From Acidihalobacter yilgarnensis (lineage in GTDB: Bacteria; Pseudomonadota; Gammaproteobacteria; DSM-5130; Acidihalobacteraceae), in NCBI RefSeq assembly GCF_001753245.1, contig NZ_CP017415.1, positions 1,640,501-1,704,500 on the forward strand: a stretch of DNA of 64,000 nt. The letters are read 5' to 3'. How positions within the stretch are numbered: the first letter of the stretch is position 1; every line of letters begins with the position of its first letter. Below, one piece after another: positions 19,798 to 27,869 of the stretch. The notes beneath the pieces are model-generated. The model did no database searches. It saw nothing but the letters and a program-made list of their open reading frames with translations, and had not been told where the DNA came from. The translations under genes and the position numbers were made by a program.

Positions 19798-20190
19798 ATG
19801 ATGAGCCAATTACAACGCATCCTATATGTCGAGGATGAGCCGGATATCCAGGCGGTTGCCCGCGTCGCATTAGAGATGGTGGGCGGCTTTACAGTAGAAA
19901 TTTGCAGCTCAGGCGTTGAGGCTTTGAGCGTGGCGCCTGTGTTTATGCCGGACATCATACTGTTGGACGTGATGATGTCCGGTATGGATGGCCCGACTAC
20001 ATTGACGCGTTTACGCGAACAGCCTGAACTTGCAGGCATTCCAGTGATCTTCATGACGGCGCGGATACAACCGCATGAGGTTTTGCAATATCAATCGATG
20101 GGCGCGATAGGCGTCATTCCAAAACCCTTCGATCCGATGCAGCTGAGTGATCAGGTCAGAACTTTCTGGGTAGAGGTCCAAGCCGAATGA
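19798..20190 (+). CDS. single-domain response regulator
   Basis: This 130-residue protein is a lone receiver domain of CheY size. Acidic pocket residues are in YVEDEPD (11-17), the phospho-acceptor is Asp57 in IILLDVMM, the Thr is in FMTAR, and the conserved Lys is in IPKPFD. It has no output domain, so it probably relays or drains phosphate within the operon's phosphorelay. Two consecutive ATG codons (19798 and 19801) could start it. Its stop overlaps the start of the next gene in an ATGA arrangement, indicating translational coupling to the Hpt-GGDEF protein. Confidence 0.92.
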   Translation: MMSQLQRILYVEDEPDIQAVARVALEMVGGFTVEICSSGVEALSVAPVFMPDIILLDVMMSGMDGPTTLTRLREQPELAGIPVIFMTARIQPHEVLQYQSMGAIGVIPKPFDPMQLSDQVRTFWVEVQAE

Positions 20191-21827
20191 CGCAGACGGA
20201 TCATGAGGCAGTCGAGCGAGAGCTCGCGCGGCTTAAGGCCATGTATCGAGAAAGTTTACGCGACGCGTTAATCGAGTTGGATCAACTGGCATCCCAATTG
20301 ATACATGACGAAGGAGGACGGGATGTCATGAGTGCATTGCAGAGCCGTCTGCATCGTTTGAGTGGCTCAGCCGGTACCTTCGGTTTGCCCGCCTTGAGCG
20401 AAGCGGCTCATGTACTAGAAGTGCTCGTTAATGAATGGCTGAATACAGAACCGACCCCGGTAGTATCGGCCCACGTTCTGGACGAATTTGCCGCGGATAT
20501 CGGTGGTCTTGCATCCTTGCTATTGGAGAATGATCGCCCGGCATGCGCGGCAGATGCTTCACCACCTGGGACGCTGGTCGCTCAGGCGGTCAGTCGACAG
20601 GTTTGGGTGCTTTGCGCTGATGATGCCTTACGGCAGGAGCTGATGGGGGCGCTAAACCAGTTCGATTATCAGGTAATGGGCTTCCAGACGCCGGGTGAGG
20701 TGAATAATCAGCAACTGCCGGATGCTCTGGTTGTGGATATTCGGTTGTCGGGGTTGGGTGAAGATGCGCAATGGTTGTCTAAATTCACTGGACCGTTGAT
20801 AACCCTCGTCGACTCGATGGATTTTGACGATTGCCTGAGTGCTGCCTGGTTGGGTGCAGATGCCGTGTTTCAGCATCCGACCGATGCGTCTGAATTGGCG
20901 ACACGCATTGACTCGATGCTGCGTGAACGGGACATACAGGCGTATCGCGTTTTGATTGTGGACGATGATCTCATCCTTGCCGAGCATTATCGGCTGGTAC
21001 TAACGGCTGCTGGCATGCGCGCCGAGATTCTGGATGCTCCCACACTGATCATTGAAAGAGTCGCCAGTTTTCGCCCCGAATTGATCTTGCTTGATGTCAA
21101 TTTGTCGGGATATTCAGGGCCTGATCTTGCTTCGGTTATTCGCTATCACGACGAGTGGGTGGGTTTGCCGATCGTTTACCTGTCCGCTGAAACCGATCTC
21201 GATCGCCAGATCGATGCACTAAGCCGTGGGGCTGATGATTTTTTGGTCAAACCAATATCGGACACCCAACTGGTAGCGGTTGTGAAGGTGCGTGCACGTC
21301 GTTTCAGGCAGCTGGCTGAGTTGATGTATCTCGACAGTCTGACCGGGCTGTACAAGCATGGCCCAATCAAGGACGAACTGCGTGCTGAGCTGGGGCGTGC
21401 GCGCCGAAATCAGGCTTCGCTTACAGCAGCGATGATTGACATCGATCACTTCAAGCAGGTTAACGATACCTATGGTCATGCGCAGGGGGACCGCGTGATC
21501 AAGGCGTTGGCTTATTTGCTCAAACAAAGGCTCCGTCAGTCTGATCGCATCGGGCGTTATGGCGGTGAGGAGTTCCTCGTCATCATGTCGGCTTGCGACG
21601 CGGAAGAGGCGAGGCGAGCGTTGGATGACATCAGACTCCGGTTTTCCGCGCTCCAGTTTCACCACGAGGGCAAGGTGTTCAATTGCACCTTGAGTGCCGG
21701 GGTTGCAGATAATGCGGTGCTGGATGATGAGCCGCAGGCGCTGCTGGCTGCGGCCGATGAGGCATTGTATGCAGCGAAGCGCTCGGGACGAGATCGCGTC
21801 GTGTTGGCGCATGCGAGTCGGGATTGA
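20187..21827 (+). CDS. Hpt-receiver-receiver-GGDEF diguanylate cyclase
   Basis: This 546-residue protein has an Hpt domain (about residues 1-115) with His56 in LHRLSGSAGTFGL. A degenerate receiver-like region follows (about 132-248; VVDIRLSG in place of the usual acceptor loop, and no clear KP signature). An intact receiver (about 252-375) has VDDD, LILLDVNLSG and LVKPI. The C-terminal GGDEF domain (about 385-540) has GGEEF at 459-463 and an RQSD inhibitory site five residues before it. It should therefore make cyclic di-GMP under phosphorelay control and product inhibition. It is translationally coupled to the upstream receiver (4-base overlap). It shares its first three domains, in order, with the protein at 12876-14426. 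Confidence 0.9.
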   Translation: MTQTDHEAVERELARLKAMYRESLRDALIELDQLASQLIHDEGGRDVMSALQSRLHRLSGSAGTFGLPALSEAAHVLEVLVNEWLNTEPTPVVSAHVLDEFAADIGGLASLLLENDRPACAADASPPGTLVAQAVSRQVWVLCADDALRQELMGALNQFDYQVMGFQTPGEVNNQQLPDALVVDIRLSGLGEDAQWLSKFTGPLITLVDSMDFDDCLSAAWLGADAVFQHPTDASELATRIDSMLRERDIQAYRVLIVDDDLILAEHYRLVLTAAGMRAEILDAPTLIIERVASFRPELILLDVNLSGYSGPDLASVIRYHDEWVGLPIVYLSAETDLDRQIDALSRGADDFLVKPISDTQLVAVVKVRARRFRQLAELMYLDSLTGLYKHGPIKDELRAELGRARRNQASLTAAMIDIDHFKQVNDTYGHAQGDRVIKALAYLLKQRLRQSDRIGRYGGEEFLVIMSACDAEEARRALDDIRLRFSALQFHHEGKVFNCTLSAGVADNAVLDDEPQALLAAADEALYAAKRSGRDRVVLAHASRD

Positions 21828-21876
21828 GGTTGCATTCAGATGCTTTCCCTTGCCAACAGTCAGGTTGCAACCTTTT
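21827..21876 (+). terminator. weak candidate terminator of the phosphorelay operon
   Basis: AGGTTGCA at 21827-21834 can pair with TGCAACCT at 21866-21873, which is followed by TTT. The loop is long (31 bases) and the T-run short, so this is a weak candidate. Confidence 0.25.
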
Positions 21877-22201
21877 GCCGGGTGGTGGCGTGTATATACA
21901 CTGAGAGCATTCTGGGTATGCAAATATGTCATTGATGTTAAAGACGATAGACCATTTGCCAGTGATGCTCCCTGGATGTCCGTTCGTCAGGTGTATACAT
22001 CGTAGTGTGAATCAGCGGGTGCATTTCCCGACGCAGGCGTTATCATATGCACACCGCGGTCGCAATCCGATTCTCGGAGATGGCCGGACTACCGACGGCA
22101 ACTTGCCGGTATTACACACTTCTACATTGGGAAAGCAGCAAGGGCCACGTCAGCGGCTTGGCGCATAGGCGGGCTTTTAAGAACAACAGCGAGTGATCGC
22201 C
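21828..22201. other. intergenic region, no gene seen
   Basis: About 370 bases lie between the GGDEF gene and the DUF3579 gene. The overlapping short frames here have no recognisable content. The region presumably holds the operon terminator and the promoter of the DUF3579 gene, but I see no strong -35/-10 pair. Confidence 0.4.
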
Positions 22202-22537
22202 ATGAAATTGAGTTATTACAAAGGACCCTGCATTATTTCCGGCTATGTCAATGGACGCAAATTCAGACCGTCGAATTGGTCTGAACGCGTTGCGGAAAGT
22301 GGCGGTGTGTTCCATCAGGATACCAAGGTGCTTGAGTATGCTGCGCACCTGAGTCCGATGTATCACGAGGAATACGGTCATTGCATCCATGTCGATTTCG
22401 ACATCCTTGCGATGCAGCAGCCCGGTGTCTACGAATACATCGTCTGGTTCGTGGAAAGCAATGGTCTTGAGGTTGTGCCGTTGACCGATGATCCGACGGA
22501 AAATACCGTGGGTTTCGATCAGTCCGAGGCTGCTTGA
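22202..22537 (+). CDS. DUF3579 family protein
   Basis: This small, 111-residue cytoplasmic protein matches what I know of the DUF3579 family. The ISGYVNGRKFRPSNWSERVA block (residues 11-30), a central LEYAAHLSPMYHEE segment and a C-terminal YIVWFVESNGLEV stretch are the conserved parts. The family is common in beta- and gammaproteobacteria and has no established function. ATG 22202 is preceded by GAGTGATC, a weak ribosome binding site. The gene stands alone between the signalling island and the lipoprotein/porin pair. Confidence 0.8.
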   Translation: MKLSYYKGPCIISGYVNGRKFRPSNWSERVAESGGVFHQDTKVLEYAAHLSPMYHEEYGHCIHVDFDILAMQQPGVYEYIVWFVESNGLEVVPLTDDPTENTVGFDQSEAA

Positions 22538-22769
22538 CCTCCTCCTATCATCCCGGCTGTTCCTACACGAACGGTAAGGCACGCGTTCTGCGTGCGTAAA
22601 CAAGCACTACTTCCCGGTTTCATCCGGCTGTTTATTCAAAGTGGACTCTCGCCCGTAAGTTTTACCCAGAATAACTGATGTCCAGTCCGGAATTTGAAAC
22701 TGGAATCATGCCGTCAGCACCCGATGCCATCGGATCGCATCCATCGGGCGATGCGGCCACTCCAGATGC

Positions 22770-23225
22770 CTATTGGGCAGGCGGGGTGCCATCCTTCCAG
22801 GTTTCGTAACGCCGCCATTGCAGCCATTCCTGAAAATCACGGTAGGTCTTGGAGTCCTTTGGTAGCCGGAGGAATTGCTGGTAGGCCTCGAATGCCTTGA
22901 ACTCGTTCACGCTTGCGGCACTGGGTGTCTGGGTAGGGTGGGCTGGTGATGTCTTTGCTTCATGCGGTGCAGACGAGGTGACGGACTGCTGGCTGGAGGG
23001 GGCAGGTTTGTGGCCCAACAACGAGGGCTGATTCGGGTTGTCCGAATAAATCATCATGCCGTCCGGTGTGGCGTACGGTGAGTTGCGATCCATGACGCCA
23101 GGGCCGGGGGCCATGCGGTCACTGCCGGGCATATCGTTGAGGTGGGCAGGACGAATAGGCCCGCATCCCGCCAGCAAGACAGTCAGGCAGATTGCAGCGC
23201 CCGTCCAGGGCAGGGCTGTCTTCAT
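22770..23225 (-). CDS. putative outer-membrane or periplasmic lipoprotein
   Basis: I do not recognise this 151-residue protein. It starts with a clear lipoprotein signal (MKTALPW...LTVLLAGC), with the lipidated Cys at about residue 22. A Pro/Ser/Thr/Gln-rich, probably disordered stretch follows (about residues 30-105). The C-terminal segment is compact, helical and charged (about 108-145, FKAFEAYQQFLRLP and FQEWLQWRRYETW). The start at 23225 is the only Met that gives a normal signal peptide. The porin gene lies 66 bases upstream on the same strand, so the two may be cotranscribed. Confidence 0.75.
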   Translation of the reverse strand: MKTALPWTGAAICLTVLLAGCGPIRPAHLNDMPGSDRMAPGPGVMDRNSPYATPDGMMIYSDNPNQPSLLGHKPAPSSQQSVTSSAPHEAKTSPAHPTQTPSAASVNEFKAFEAYQQFLRLPKDSKTYRDFQEWLQWRRYETWKDGTPPAQ

Positions 23226-23291
23226 TGAGTCACTCCCATCAAGGCGATGCCGCCGGATGACGGCATCGCCGTATTGCATCGCAGCCAAAGC

Positions 23292-24461
23292 TTACATGAA
23301 CTTGATGCGAGTGCCGATGAACAGCTGGTTGATGTCCTGGGCATTGCCGACACCCATGCCGGTTTTGACGTAGCTTGGCAGGTTCAGCTTGTAGTTGTGA
23401 TAGGAGGCATAGAGCTGGATCGCGTTGGTCCAGTTGTAGACGTAGGCGGCACCGATCTGCGAACCCTTGACGCCCTTGTACATCATGTCCTTGGTTTGCC
23501 CATAGTTCACGACGAAATGGTTCTGGCCAACAATGTAACCGACCTGACCAAAGTAATTGGTCGCGTTGTATCCCTTTTGGCTGTAGGTGCCCTGACTCGT
23601 AACCTTGTTGGTTTCCTGATGCCCCATTGACACGGTGAAATTAAGGCCGTTGGCGAGCAACAATGAAGCGGCGCCGTTGTATATCTTCAGACGCGTGTAG
23701 TCGGTCGAGCCGACGGTCACAATACCCGTACCCGGGTCGGTCGTAATGCCTTGATTGCCGGTATTGACCCAGCTTGCGCCGGCAATGAACTTGGCGCCGT
23801 CACCCAAGTTGGCTTTGTAGCGTGCCGCAAGTTCGGAGGCGCCGCCGTTGTCATAACTCCCCGAGAGTACCAGTCCCCCAAATGATGGAGAATCGTAGCG
23901 CACGCGGTTCTGACGACCGATCGCGTTGAACGGGCTCATGACCTTGCCGATGGTGGCGATACTCTGACCGGCGCTATCCACAAAGGTGATACCGGCGCTG
24001 TACAGCTCGTACCAGACGCCACCCCCGATAAAGTTCGTGCCGGAAAGATCCATGGTGTTGGCGTAATAGGCGGCGCCATTGCCCTTGCCGAAACTCAGCG
24101 TGCCGAATTCGCCCTGCATGAAGGCGTCAACGATTCGCGTGTCGAGTTGCACGCTCCCATTCGAGTTCTGACCGATGTCCCATGAGGAAGAAGGGAGCTG
24201 GGTCAGGCCGATTTCATAATGGAAACCCACCTTGATCCCGTTACTCATGTCCTGCGAGCCAGTAAAACGGAATCGCGAATTGGAGCCGTTGTTGTCAACG
24301 CTGGCGATATCGGATTGCTTGCCGTTATTGGCGTAAGTCAAAGCCCGATCGATCTGTCCTGACGCCTTGAAGCTCATGGCCTGTGCCGCGGGCGTCAAGA
24401 TCAAACCGGCTGCTGCCAGCAGGGATACGGGTAGTGCTTTTTTAAATATGAACGTATTCAC
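23292..24461 (-). CDS. outer-membrane porin (general Gram-negative porin family)
   Basis: This 389-residue protein has a signal peptide (KKALPVSLLAAAGLILTPAAQA). A beta-barrel sequence follows, with alternating aromatic/hydrophobic strands and Gly/Asn-rich turns, starting FKASGQIDRAL, as in Porin_4-type trimeric porins. It should form a diffusion channel for small hydrophilic or anionic solutes; specificity cannot be read. The start is GTG 24461, chosen because AGGAGGAG lies just upstream; the frame continues upstream without a better site. The last residues are RIKFM, so the final residue is Met and the typical terminal Phe is the second-last residue, which is unusual for an outer-membrane barrel. 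Confidence 0.88.
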   Translation of the reverse strand: MNTFIFKKALPVSLLAAAGLILTPAAQAMSFKASGQIDRALTYANNGKQSDIASVDNNGSNSRFRFTGSQDMSNGIKVGFHYEIGLTQLPSSSWDIGQNSNGSVQLDTRIVDAFMQGEFGTLSFGKGNGAAYYANTMDLSGTNFIGGGVWYELYSAGITFVDSAGQSIATIGKVMSPFNAIGRQNRVRYDSPSFGGLVLSGSYDNGGASELAARYKANLGDGAKFIAGASWVNTGNQGITTDPGTGIVTVGSTDYTRLKIYNGAASLLLANGLNFTVSMGHQETNKVTSQGTYSQKGYNATNYFGQVGYIVGQNHFVVNYGQTKDMMYKGVKGSQIGAAYVYNWTNAIQLYASYHNYKLNLPSYVKTGMGVGNAQDINQLFIGTRIKFM

Positions 24462-24660
24462 GCTCTTATCTCCTCCTGAGGGTGATGTCGCTACGGGCTG
24501 GTAGCCCGGCAAGATCGTTGGTTATGCCTACTAACTAAAATTTATAGTCGGATGCCCTTGTCGTTTGGTGATTCATGCATGGTGACTGGGTGGCCCGGAT
24601 TATTGTCATGACCTGCGGTTAGCCAACAATGGGAGAGTTTTAGGCGAAATGGCGGAACGA

Positions 24661-24735
24661 TGTCAATTCTGATAAAAAATAAAAATAAACAAATATATTA
24701 AAATAATAATATTAAAGATTTTTTTATTTATTGAG
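24661..24735. promoter_or_regulatory. very AT-rich tract upstream of the porin gene
   Basis: About 75 bases made almost only of A and T (runs such as AAAATAATAATATT) stand out from the GC-rich surroundings. The tract lies about 200 bases upstream of the porin start, on the promoter side. It could be an UP element or a site for an H-NS-like protein or IHF; this is inference from composition only. Confidence 0.4.
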
Positions 24736-24843
24736 TGCGAAGGGTTCATGTGCAAGCGCACAGTGGCTGAACATGTTGCCCGCGGCGCCTTAGATTGTCG
24801 TTGACCGCGAACGGTTTGAAGAGAGGGGGGCTGAGGGCGAGGC

Positions 24844-24882
24844 AAAAATAAAGCCGGCGCTTTGGTGGGCCGGCTTTATTTG
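24844..24882 (-). terminator. intrinsic terminator of tRNA-Val
   Basis: A 13-bp stem (24846-24858 with 24869-24881; core AAAGCCGGC/GCCGGCTTT) with a 10-base loop is followed on the minus strand by a T-rich tail. It lies just downstream of the minus-strand tRNA. The stem is nearly symmetrical, so it may also act in the other direction. Confidence 0.8.
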
Positions 24883-24900
24883 AAGGTGCTGATAGCAGTT

Positions 24901-24975
24901 TGGTGGGCGGTAGTGGGATCGAACCACTGACCCCTGCCGTGTGAAGGCAGTGCTCTACCGCTGAGCTAACCGCCC
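24901..24975 (-). tRNA. tRNA-Val, anticodon CAC
   Basis: A complete 75-base cloverleaf lies on the minus strand. The acceptor stem GGGCGGT pairs with ACCGCCC, the D arm contains AGCTCAGCGGTAGAGC, the anticodon stem is CTGCC/GGCAG with loop TTCACAC (anticodon CAC, reading GUG), and the T arm contains GGTTCGATCC. CCA is encoded at the 3' end. It is followed by the terminator at 24844-24882. Confidence 0.96.
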
Positions 24976-25009
24976 GAAACGTGGCCGAATCATACTGGCG
25001 CCCCGCGTA

Positions 25010-26329
25010 TCAGTCAATCGTCCGCCCATGAATGCCATGACGATTCATGGGGAGCGTGACGCGGGCTTCGAATCCACCTCCGGGGAGATTGTCGAGATCA
25101 AGACGCCCATTGTGATCGCGTGCGATGCGTTCGACGATGGCCAGTCCAAGCCCGATGCCGCCGCTGGCGGAACCATGCACGAAGGCGCGAGGCAATTCGC
25201 CCAATTGCTGGGTGTTTATGCCGGGACCGTGATCGCGTATCCGCAGGATGACGTGGCCTTCATCGGGGGTCGTGGATACCTCTGTGGGCGGTGAGCCGTG
25301 ATTGAGGGCATTGTCAATCAGGTTGCGAATCAATCGGCTCATGCCGACGGGTTGCATCGGGAAGGCGTGCTCGCCAAGCCCGCGGGTGAATCGGATGTCT
25401 TGGGATTGATCCGGATTCCCGCTGCGCTCGATAGTCTCGGCAATGAGGGGGTCCAGCGCGATTACACGTAGAGGTTCTTCGCGCCCATCTCGTGCATAAC
25501 CGATAAATTGCTCGATGATAGCGTCCATTTCGCGTACGTTAGCGATGATTTCGTCGCGAGTTTCGGCTTCGCTTGCGGGCAGGAATTCGCTGGCAAGACG
25601 GATACGGGTTAATGGGGTGCGTAGGTCGTGCGATACGCCGACGAGGACGAGTTGCCGCTCGCGGATCAGGGCGTCGATGTCGGTGAGCAGATGGTTGAAA
25701 CGGCTGGCAAGTTGGCGAATGTCTCGTGGACCACGCGCAGTTACGGGTTCTGGTAGACGACCATCGCGCATACGTGCGACGGTATTGACTAGGGTGCGTA
25801 AAGGCCTGTTGATCTGGCGTGCAGCCAGAAAACCGCCGAGCAGAGAGAGCAACAACAAGGCGATTAGCTTGAGGTATGGGGGTGGTACTGGACTGCCTTG
25901 ACTCACTGGCAGTCCGAGGGTGACGTGATGAGCCCCCTGCCAGCTCAACCAGAGCATGTGATTGGCATGATCGATACGAATGGAAGCCGTGGCGCCCAAC
26001 CGCTGTTGAAGGCGCGTCTGTACCGTGCGGAGGAATCGGTTTTCGGGTGCGTGCCCCTGTGTCGGTGGCTGATTTCCGGTGACGAGCACGATATGTCGAT
26101 TGTCGAATTGCTGTTGCAGCTCGCGGTAGGCCGAGGGCGGAACTGCGGATGCGAGGATCAGCGTCTGGGCCCATAGATCGGCTAGGCGCTGGCTGCGGGG
26201 GCCATATTCATAGGCATGGAGGAAGCCATACAAGGCGACCTGTCCGAGCAGCAGCAGACTGGCGATCAGTAACACCATGCGTGTGAACAAGGTGTCTGGC
26301 CAAAGCGAGGCACGCAGGGAAGGTATCAT
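25010..26329 (-). CDS. EnvZ-like sensor histidine kinase
   Basis: This 439-residue inner-membrane sensor kinase has transmembrane helix 1 at about residues 18-42 and helix 2 at about 152-172. About 110 periplasmic residues between them are the likely sensing domain. A HAMP linker follows (about 172-225), then the dimerisation domain with the phospho-His in VGVSHDLRTPLTRI (about residue 235), and an ATPase domain with NLIDNALNHG, DHGPGI and GIGLGLAI. Its start overlaps the stop of the response regulator gene by 4 bases, so the pair is translationally coupled. The neighbouring Spy-like protein and divergent RND pump suggest that envelope stress or toxic compounds are the signal. Confidence 0.92.
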   Translation of the reverse strand: MIPSLRASLWPDTLFTRMVLLIASLLLLGQVALYGFLHAYEYGPRSQRLADLWAQTLILASAVPPSAYRELQQQFDNRHIVLVTGNQPPTQGHAPENRFLRTVQTRLQQRLGATASIRIDHANHMLWLSWQGAHHVTLGLPVSQGSPVPPPYLKLIALLLLSLLGGFLAARQINRPLRTLVNTVARMRDGRLPEPVTARGPRDIRQLASRFNHLLTDIDALIRERQLVLVGVSHDLRTPLTRIRLASEFLPASEAETRDEIIANVREMDAIIEQFIGYARDGREEPLRVIALDPLIAETIERSGNPDQSQDIRFTRGLGEHAFPMQPVGMSRLIRNLIDNALNHGSPPTEVSTTPDEGHVILRIRDHGPGINTQQLGELPRAFVHGSASGGIGLGLAIVERIARDHNGRLDLDNLPGGGFEARVTLPMNRHGIHGRTID

Positions 26330-27066
26330 TCAGGCGGTGTCCCAGGTTCATTTGCTGAGAGGCCATCTTCGCCGTTGGGCGCGAAGGCGTATCCAAGACC
26401 CCAGACCGTTTGCAGGTATCGGGGGCGGCGTGGATTGTCCTCCACGAGACGGCGCAGGCGCGAGATTTGCGCATCGATGCTGCGCTCGCTGGCATCGCTG
26501 CCACCGCCGGTCAATAGCACTTGTAGGTGTTCGCGTGAGAGTGTTTGGTAGGGGTGGGCAGCAAGTGCGTGGAGCAGTGCAAACTCACCGCTGGTAAGGG
26601 CAATGATGCGATCTTCGCGATAGAGTCTGCGTTCGCCGAGATCAAGCCGAAACGGCCCGAAGTGTATCTCGCCGGGCGTCGGTGTGGCGCTTGGGGGATC
26701 GTTTTCGCTGCGCCGGAGTACGGCGCGGATGCGTGCTACGAGTTCTCGTGGCTCGAAGGGTTTGGAGAGGTAATCGTCGGCGCCGAGTTCAAGACCCAAG
26801 ACCTTGTCCGGAAGCTCACCGCGTGCGGTGAGCATGATGATGGGGAGGCTGGCATGGCTCTGGCGCAGGCGTCGACAGACGGATAGTCCATCTTCTTGCG
26901 GCATGAGCACGTCAAGTAGGAGCAGGTCGAAATGTTCACGCTGCAGCAGGCGGTCCATATGAGCGGCATCGCCCACGGCACGGGCATCGAAGCCCTGTTC
27001 TTCCAAATACCGTCGCAGCATGTTGCGTAACCGCGGGTCGTCATCGACGATCAATAGTTTGGGCAT
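26326..27066 (-). CDS. OmpR-family response regulator
   Basis: This 246-residue two-component regulator has an N-terminal receiver (residues 1-120) with VDDD at 7-10, phospho-acceptor Asp52 in LLLDVLMP, the Thr in MLTARG and the Lys in YLSKPFEP. A C-terminal winged-helix DNA-binding domain (about 135-232) has the usual RLYRED and LTSGEFALLHAL segments and ends in YLQTVWGLGYAF. It is the first gene of the regulator-kinase pair. The Spy-like gene lies 70 bases upstream on the same strand and may be its target or share its transcript. A direct repeat at 27811-27827 is a candidate binding site. Confidence 0.94.
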   Translation of the reverse strand: MPKLLIVDDDPRLRNMLRRYLEEQGFDARAVGDAAHMDRLLQREHFDLLLLDVLMPQEDGLSVCRRLRQSHASLPIIMLTARGELPDKVLGLELGADDYLSKPFEPRELVARIRAVLRRSENDPPSATPTPGEIHFGPFRLDLGERRLYREDRIIALTSGEFALLHALAAHPYQTLSREHLQVLLTGGGSDASERSIDAQISRLRRLVEDNPRRPRYLQTVWGLGYAFAPNGEDGLSANEPGTPPE

Positions 27067-27136
27067 AGCCTACTGCATCCGTGAAAGGGTCGTCGTCGAG
27101 TGGATCGACGACGACCGTAAGACCGAGGAGGGGTGC

Positions 27137-27694
27137 TCAGTTTTTCATGTGGGTATTCATCCTGCCATCGGGATGCCCCATTTTGCGATGCTCGAAGCGT
27201 TTGGCCCAATCGGTAGCCTGTTTCCATTGCTCGGGGGTGAGCACTCGCTTGATCAACTCGATCTGATCGAGACGCATTGCCAGTAGTTTGGCGCGACCCT
27301 GATCAATGCGGGTGCCGATTGCGTCCAGCGCCGCGCGATCACGGCCTTCGAGGGCTGCCTGATGCAAATCCCCGAAATCCTTGCGCAGGGCGCGTCGGGT
27401 TTCGATGGACGTCTTGATGTGCTGGTTACGCCATACGGCGATTTCGCTGGCTTGCTTGTCGCTCAGCTTAAGGGCATAGGCGTGTCGTTGGATCATATCC
27501 AGCATCGGCATGCCGCCGCCCATATGATGATGCATCATTCCGTGTGCTGGGCGGCAATCCTGCCCGGCGGCATGATTGGGCCAAGGTGGCCCCTGCCGCT
27601 GTCCCTGGAGAGAGGTGTCCGCAAATGCAGTAGCGGAAAGCAAAAGACTGCTCAGGCCAATGGCGAGGGCATGACGTTTGAATGAATGAATCAT
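27137..27694 (-). CDS. Spy/CpxP-like periplasmic LTXXQ protein
   Basis: This 185-residue periplasmic protein has a cleavable signal peptide (MIHSFKRHALAIGLSSLLLSATAFA). The mature part is helical and contains LTPEQW, an LTXXQ motif, near residue 150. The family includes Spy and CpxP, envelope-stress chaperones and sensor inhibitors, and related metal-resistance proteins. A His/Met-rich stretch at about residues 50-65 (HGMMHHHMGGGMPM) suggests metal binding, for example copper, which is inference. The ATG at 27694 gives the intact signal peptide. It is cotranscribable with the OmpR/EnvZ-like pair downstream and divergent from the TolC-adaptor-RND operon. Confidence 0.85.
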   Translation of the reverse strand: MIHSFKRHALAIGLSSLLLSATAFADTSLQGQRQGPPWPNHAAGQDCRPAHGMMHHHMGGGMPMLDMIQRHAYALKLSDKQASEIAVWRNQHIKTSIETRRALRKDFGDLHQAALEGRDRAALDAIGTRIDQGRAKLLAMRLDQIELIKRVLTPEQWKQATDWAKRFEHRKMGHPDGRMNTHMKN

Positions 27695-27810
27695 GGGTAG
27701 TTCCTCAGTGACAGGGCTATGACGTACTCGCGTCAAGGGCGAACATAGCGCGATGCGCAAGACTGGATGGTTCGAGGATGTTGAGAAGTGTGAGTGGGTT
27801 GGGGCGTGGT

Positions 27811-27827
27811 AACAATTCACAACAATT
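27811..27827 (+). promoter_or_regulatory. candidate response-regulator direct repeat
   Basis: AACAATT at 27811-27817 is repeated at 27821-27827, a 10-base period like the paired half-sites of OmpR-family regulators. It lies 43 bases before the TolC-like start and about 117 bases from the Spy-like start, within their shared divergent intergenic region. Confidence 0.35.
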
Positions 27828-27869
27828 AATTGATTGGAGAGGCCGCAACGCGGTTTAAAGTACGCAGCC

